A DNA stretch of 64,000 nt from Streptomyces sp. ALI-76-A (GTDB taxonomy: Bacteria > Actinomycetota > Actinomycetes > Streptomycetales > Streptomycetaceae), in contig NZ_JASVWB010000002.1 in assembly GCF_030287445.1 (NCBI RefSeq), positions 2,790,001 to 2,854,000 on the forward strand, given 5' to 3'. Below the pieces are notes generated by a model, which ran no database searches, was not told the DNA's origin, and was given only the letters and a program-made list of their open reading frames with translations. A program made the position numbers and the translations under genes. Shown piece by piece: positions 61,097 to 64,000 of this stretch. Numbering within the stretch: position 1 is the stretch's first letter; each line of letters opens with the position of its first letter.

Positions 61097-61155
61097 CTGG
61101 AGCCGTGGCAGGAGCGCCGCGGCGGCGCGCCGCGCGTTGTCCGGACCCGCTCCGC

Positions 61156-61461
61156 TCACTTGGTCTTCTCGCGTGCCTGCCGACGGGACTCGAAGGGGCG
61201 CTCGCGACGGTAGCGGCGCTCCCACCTGGCCTGCCGGTCACGGCGGGCGCGGTAGGCGCGGTAGCTGCCGGGCACGGAGCCCGGGGCGCCCTGGGAGGCG
61301 CCGGGCGCCCCTGTCCGGCCTCCCGAGGAGGACGTCGAGGACGCGCCCTGTCCGTACCGCAGGTACAGGAAGAGGACGGCGACGGCGGCGAGCCACCAGA
61401 CGTGGTCTCCGAATCCCAGAACGACCAGGACGACGGTCCCGGATATGACGATGGTGCCCAT
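61156..61461 (-). CDS. Small membrane protein with basic tail
   Basis: 101 residues from ATG 61461, GGAGG upstream. Two hydrophobic segments (about 3-17 and 19-35, VISGTVVLVVLGFGDHVWWLA), a Ser/Gly-rich linker and a strongly basic C-terminus (YRARRDRQARWERRYRRERP). No known motif. The larger in-frame ORF to 61653 has no ribosome-binding site. Confidence 0.7.
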   Translation of the reverse strand: MGTIVISGTVVLVVLGFGDHVWWLAAVAVLFLYLRYGQGASSTSSSGGRTGAPGASQGAPGSVPGSYRAYRARRDRQARWERRYRRERPFESRRQAREKTK

Positions 61462-61713
61462 GACGGGCCTCCGTGGGCGTGGGTGATGAGCGGTGCCGAC
61501 TGTCCCGGCTGGGCGCTGGGGGTGAACGCCCGGCCGCCGGATGCGTAGCAGAGTAGCCCCGAGTCCGCAGGGTGATGCCTGTCCTGCGGCAAGCGCTGGG
61601 GTACAGCTCCGCACCATGTGTCCAGCGTAAGGACGCCGTAACTGACCGTGCATCCTCTTTTTCCTGCTCTGCCTTTCCGGGCCGGGGGACGCGGGGAGAC
61701 CGGCGAGCCGGTC

Positions 61714-63090
61714 TCAGCATCCCGGGTCGGCCCTCACCACCCCGGCCGCGACGGCCGCGCAGAAGGTCGTGTGGTCGTGGGCGGTCTGGTCGGCGTAGCC
61801 GAGGGCGAAGTCGGCGACGGCGTGCTCGAAGGTGCCGGCGCCGCCCAGGTAGCCGGCGATGGCGATCCGGTCGCCGGAGCGGGCGTGGGCGCGGGCCAGG
61901 GCGGTGCCGCAGAGGCGCGCGTAGGCCGCGAGGTCGGCGGGGCCCATGCCGGCGACGTCCGCTGCGGCCTGCGTGTCGCGCAGGTGCCGCCAGTAGAAGG
62001 GGCGCCCCTGCGGGCCGCTCGCCCACCCCAGGAAGACGTCACCGGTGGCCTGGAGCAGCCGCTGCCCGGCGACGACGCGGTGCCCGTGATGGACGTACGG
62101 CCCGCTCGGCAGATGCTCCTCCAGTACGGACCTGCGCGCCTCCCTGATCCGCAGGAAGAGGGGGTCGTCCGGGTCCCGGCCGGCGAGCAGCACGAGGAAG
62201 CTGCGGGTGCCGACGCCGCCCACGCCGACCACCTCGCGGGCCGCGTCGACGAAGCGGTAGCGGTCCAGGAGCTGCCGGCGCTCGTCGGCGAGGGTGGACC
62301 GGTAGTCGCTGAAGATCTTGCGCACGGTGGCCGTGTCGGCGGCGCCGGCGGGTTCGAGGAGCGGCGGGTCGTGGACCAGGCGCCGGCGTCCGTCGACGAC
62401 CTCGGTGAGCCTGCCGAGGGGTTGGAGGCCGGTGCGGCGGCGGGCCCGGGTCAGGCTGGACCCGGCCCGGCGGCGCCGATCGGAACGGACCAGCGACCGC
62501 AGGCCGTCGGCGTCGATGCGCTCGTACCAGACGTCGAGTTCACCGCGCCCGGCGAGACGGCGGACGGCACGGCGGTAGCCGGCGGCGGCCTCCAGGGCGG
62601 CGTGGCGGACCTCGGCCTCGCTGTGGCCGTTCTCGCGGGCGGTGACGGCGACGCTGGCGGCGAGGCGCTTGACATCCCACTCGAACGGGCCCGGGAAGGT
62701 CTCGTCGAAGTCGTCGAGGTCGAACAGCAGGCCGCGTTCCGGGGAGGCGTGGAGACCGAAGTTGAGCAGGTGGGCATCACCGCACAGCTGCACCGTGAGG
62801 CCGGTGTGCGGCTGGGCGGCGAGGTCCGCGGCCATCACGGCGGCCGCGCCGCGCAGGAACGCCGAGGGCGAGGCGGCCATGCGGCCGTACCGGACCGGCA
62901 GCAGCTCCGGCAGCCGGTCGCGGTCCTGCCGCTCCAGGACGCCGACGGGGTCGGGCCGGTCGACGGCGGGGACCCGGGCGGCGTGCGCGGAGCGGGGGAC
63001 GCGCTTGCGGGCCGCCTTGCCGCCGGCGGCGCGGGCGGCCGGATCGGTGCGGTGGGCCGGGCGGGCGGGGACGGCCGGGGTGCTGGTCAT
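61714..63090 (-). CDS. DUF2252 family protein
   Basis: 458 residues from ATG 63090; the start has moderate support. DUF2252 features: RMAASPSAFLRGAAAVMAAD, VQLCGDAHLLNFGLHASPER, LLFDLDDFDETFPGPFEWDVKRLAAS. The pattern GDAHLxNF followed by DxDDFD is like a kinase-type catalytic/metal site (aminoglycoside phosphotransferase-like fold). A phosphotransferase role is therefore possible but unproven. Residues 1-45 are basic and disordered. Confidence 0.9.
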   Translation of the reverse strand: MTSTPAVPARPAHRTDPAARAAGGKAARKRVPRSAHAARVPAVDRPDPVGVLERQDRDRLPELLPVRYGRMAASPSAFLRGAAAVMAADLAAQPHTGLTVQLCGDAHLLNFGLHASPERGLLFDLDDFDETFPGPFEWDVKRLAASVAVTARENGHSEAEVRHAALEAAAGYRRAVRRLAGRGELDVWYERIDADGLRSLVRSDRRRRAGSSLTRARRRTGLQPLGRLTEVVDGRRRLVHDPPLLEPAGAADTATVRKIFSDYRSTLADERRQLLDRYRFVDAAREVVGVGGVGTRSFLVLLAGRDPDDPLFLRIREARRSVLEEHLPSGPYVHHGHRVVAGQRLLQATGDVFLGWASGPQGRPFYWRHLRDTQAAADVAGMGPADLAAYARLCGTALARAHARSGDRIAIAGYLGGAGTFEHAVADFALGYADQTAHDHTTFCAAVAAGVVRADPGC

Positions 63091-63248
63091 CTGGGCTGCC
63101 TTCGCATCGCGCCTCCTCGGGTGCCCCGGTGTCGTCACCTCCTGATCGCAGTGAAGGCCGGGGGGTGGGGCGTACGCATGCCGGGTACGGCGAACGGGTG
63201 ACGGCGGCCGGGCTCGGTCACCGGGTCCGGCGGCCGGGTCCAGGCGGG

Positions 63249-63296
63249 CGGATCTCGGCGACCGGATCTCGGCGGCCGGATCTCGGCGGCGTCCGA
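63249..63296. repeat. Short 15-bp tandem repeat
   Basis: CGGATCTCGGCGGC-type units, about three copies, between the divergent DUF2252 and winged-helix genes. Confidence 0.6.
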
Positions 63297-63354
63297 TTGT
63301 CAGTGGTGTCCGGGAGGATTCCCGCACGGAGGCGTGAGGGATGAGGAGGCCGGC

Positions 63355-64000
63355 ATGGGTGACGAGGCGCGGTACATCGGCGTGGCGGAGCGGCGGGCGC
63401 GGCTCGCGCTGCGGCACCGGCTGGCCGGAGCGGCGCGAGCGGCGGGGCCGGAGGAGGTCGCCGGCTCCCTGGTCGCCCTGCACGGCTCGGACCCGGCGAC
63501 GGTGTACCTCGCGGTGGGGGCGCGGCTGGTGGATCCGGCGGGGACGGTTCCGCAGACCGGCCGGGCCTTGTACGAGGACCGCACGCTGGTCCGGATGCAC
63601 GGCATGCGACACACGGTCTTCGTGTTCCCGACGGAGCTGACCGCGGTCGTGCACGCCTCGACCGGGCTCACGGTCGCCGCGCGGGAGCGGGCCGCGCTGC
63701 TGAAGGACATGGCGGCGGCCGGGGCGCCGGACGCGGCCTGGCTCAAGGAGGTCGAGGAGTCGGCACTGGCCGCGCTGTCCCGGCGCGGACAGGCGACGGC
63801 GGCGGAACTCGCCCGGGACGAGCCGCGCCTGCGGGAGCAGTTCGCGTACGCGGCCGGGAAGAGCTACGCGGGCGTGCACACCGTCTCGACCCGCCTGCTG
63901 AGGGTGCTCGGCGTCGAGGGCAGGGTCGTCCGCGGCCGGCCGCTCGGCTCCTGGACGTCCAGTCAGTTCCGCTGGGCGGTGGCGCCGGCCCACCCCGAAC
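63355..64000 (+). CDS. Winged-helix DNA-binding protein, AlkZ/HTH_42 family (3' end outside window)
   Basis: 215 residues are visible from ATG 63355, with GAGGAGG upstream. LVALHGSDPATVYLAVGARL and TLVRMHGMRHTVFVFPTEL are typical of the HTH_42 family that includes AlkZ, a DNA glycosylase that unhooks interstrand crosslinks. AlkZ's QxQ or QxD catalytic motif appears near the start of such proteins as LHGSDPA here, so the QxQ is not present and glycosylase activity is doubtful. It runs past base 64000. Confidence 0.8.
   Translation, partial: MGDEARYIGVAERRARLALRHRLAGAARAAGPEEVAGSLVALHGSDPATVYLAVGARLVDPAGTVPQTGRALYEDRTLVRMHGMRHTVFVFPTELTAVVHASTGLTVAARERAALLKDMAAAGAPDAAWLKEVEESALAALSRRGQATAAELARDEPRLREQFAYAAGKSYAGVHTVSTRLLRVLGVEGRVVRGRPLGSWTSSQFRWAVAPAHPE

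Overview
The window is high-GC actinobacterial chromosome. Third codon positions are almost always G or C, GTG starts are frequent, and several genes carry a TAnnnT hexamer 6-8 bases before the start codon with no Shine-Dalgarno. It is almost certainly Streptomyces: the gene order follows what I remember of the S. coelicolor SCO2135-SCO2200 segment. Many of the same genes also cluster in M. tuberculosis between roughly Rv2190c and Rv2220. It is therefore a conserved core region, not an accessory island. I see no prophage, CRISPR array, intact insertion sequence, rRNA or tRNA.

Layout. 1-5300: an NlpC/P60 cell-wall hydrolase (cut by the window edge), an NYN-domain protein, a zinc-ribbon protein, a rhomboid protease coupled to a stand-alone Lrp/AsnC ligand-binding domain, and a class V aminotransferase preceded by a SAM-IV riboswitch. 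5300-15823: trpD, then the aerobic respiratory cluster in two minus-strand operons, ctaE-qcrC-qcrA-qcrB and ctaC-ctaD-ctaF. Stop/start overlaps of 4 bases run through qcrC-qcrA-qcrB and through ctaC-ctaD-ctaF. A small receiver-like protein and an L,D-transpeptidase lie between the two operons. 16-23 kb: a cysteine desulfurase-TusA fusion, adenosine kinase, a large acidic membrane protein, an ErpA/IscA-type Fe-S carrier and quinolinate synthase nadA. Sulfur transfer, Fe-S assembly and an Fe-S enzyme thus sit close together. 23-29 kb: a Ser/Thr kinase with a beta-propeller sensor, a NarL-type two-component system, pspA with its partner pspAA, and a DUF3043 protein.

29-36 kb: two methyltransferases and the cobalamin lower-ligand assembly genes cobU (fused to a metallo-beta-lactamase-like domain), cobT and cobS. 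36-45 kb: leucyl aminopeptidase, dihydrolipoamide dehydrogenase, the E2 acyltransferase, a GntR regulator and the pyruvate dehydrogenase E1 aceE. 45-53 kb: a WYL regulator, a DUF4240 protein, an amidase, a MarP-like membrane protease, small hypothetical proteins, a TIGR01777 epimerase-like protein and an amine-oxidase-like flavoprotein. 53-61 kb: an NsdA-like regulator, lipB, lipA, DUF4191 and RDD proteins and glnA with a clear GlnR box. lipB and lipA make the lipoyl group that the E2 at 39.4 kb carries, so lipoate synthesis and use are linked in the window. 61-64 kb: small membrane proteins, a DUF2252 protein and the start of an AlkZ-like winged-helix protein.

The most interesting non-coding signals are the SAM-IV riboswitch (5109-5226), a 161-bp palindromic MITE-like element with 19-bp terminal repeats inserted at a CTAG that serves as a stop codon (60936-61096), a degenerate second end of it after cobS (35955-36004), a 21-bp palindrome over the ctaE start codon, an 8+8 palindrome in the aceE promoter next to a GntR gene, and a 67-bp tandem repeat after aceE. 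I did not find a convincing undescribed multigene system.
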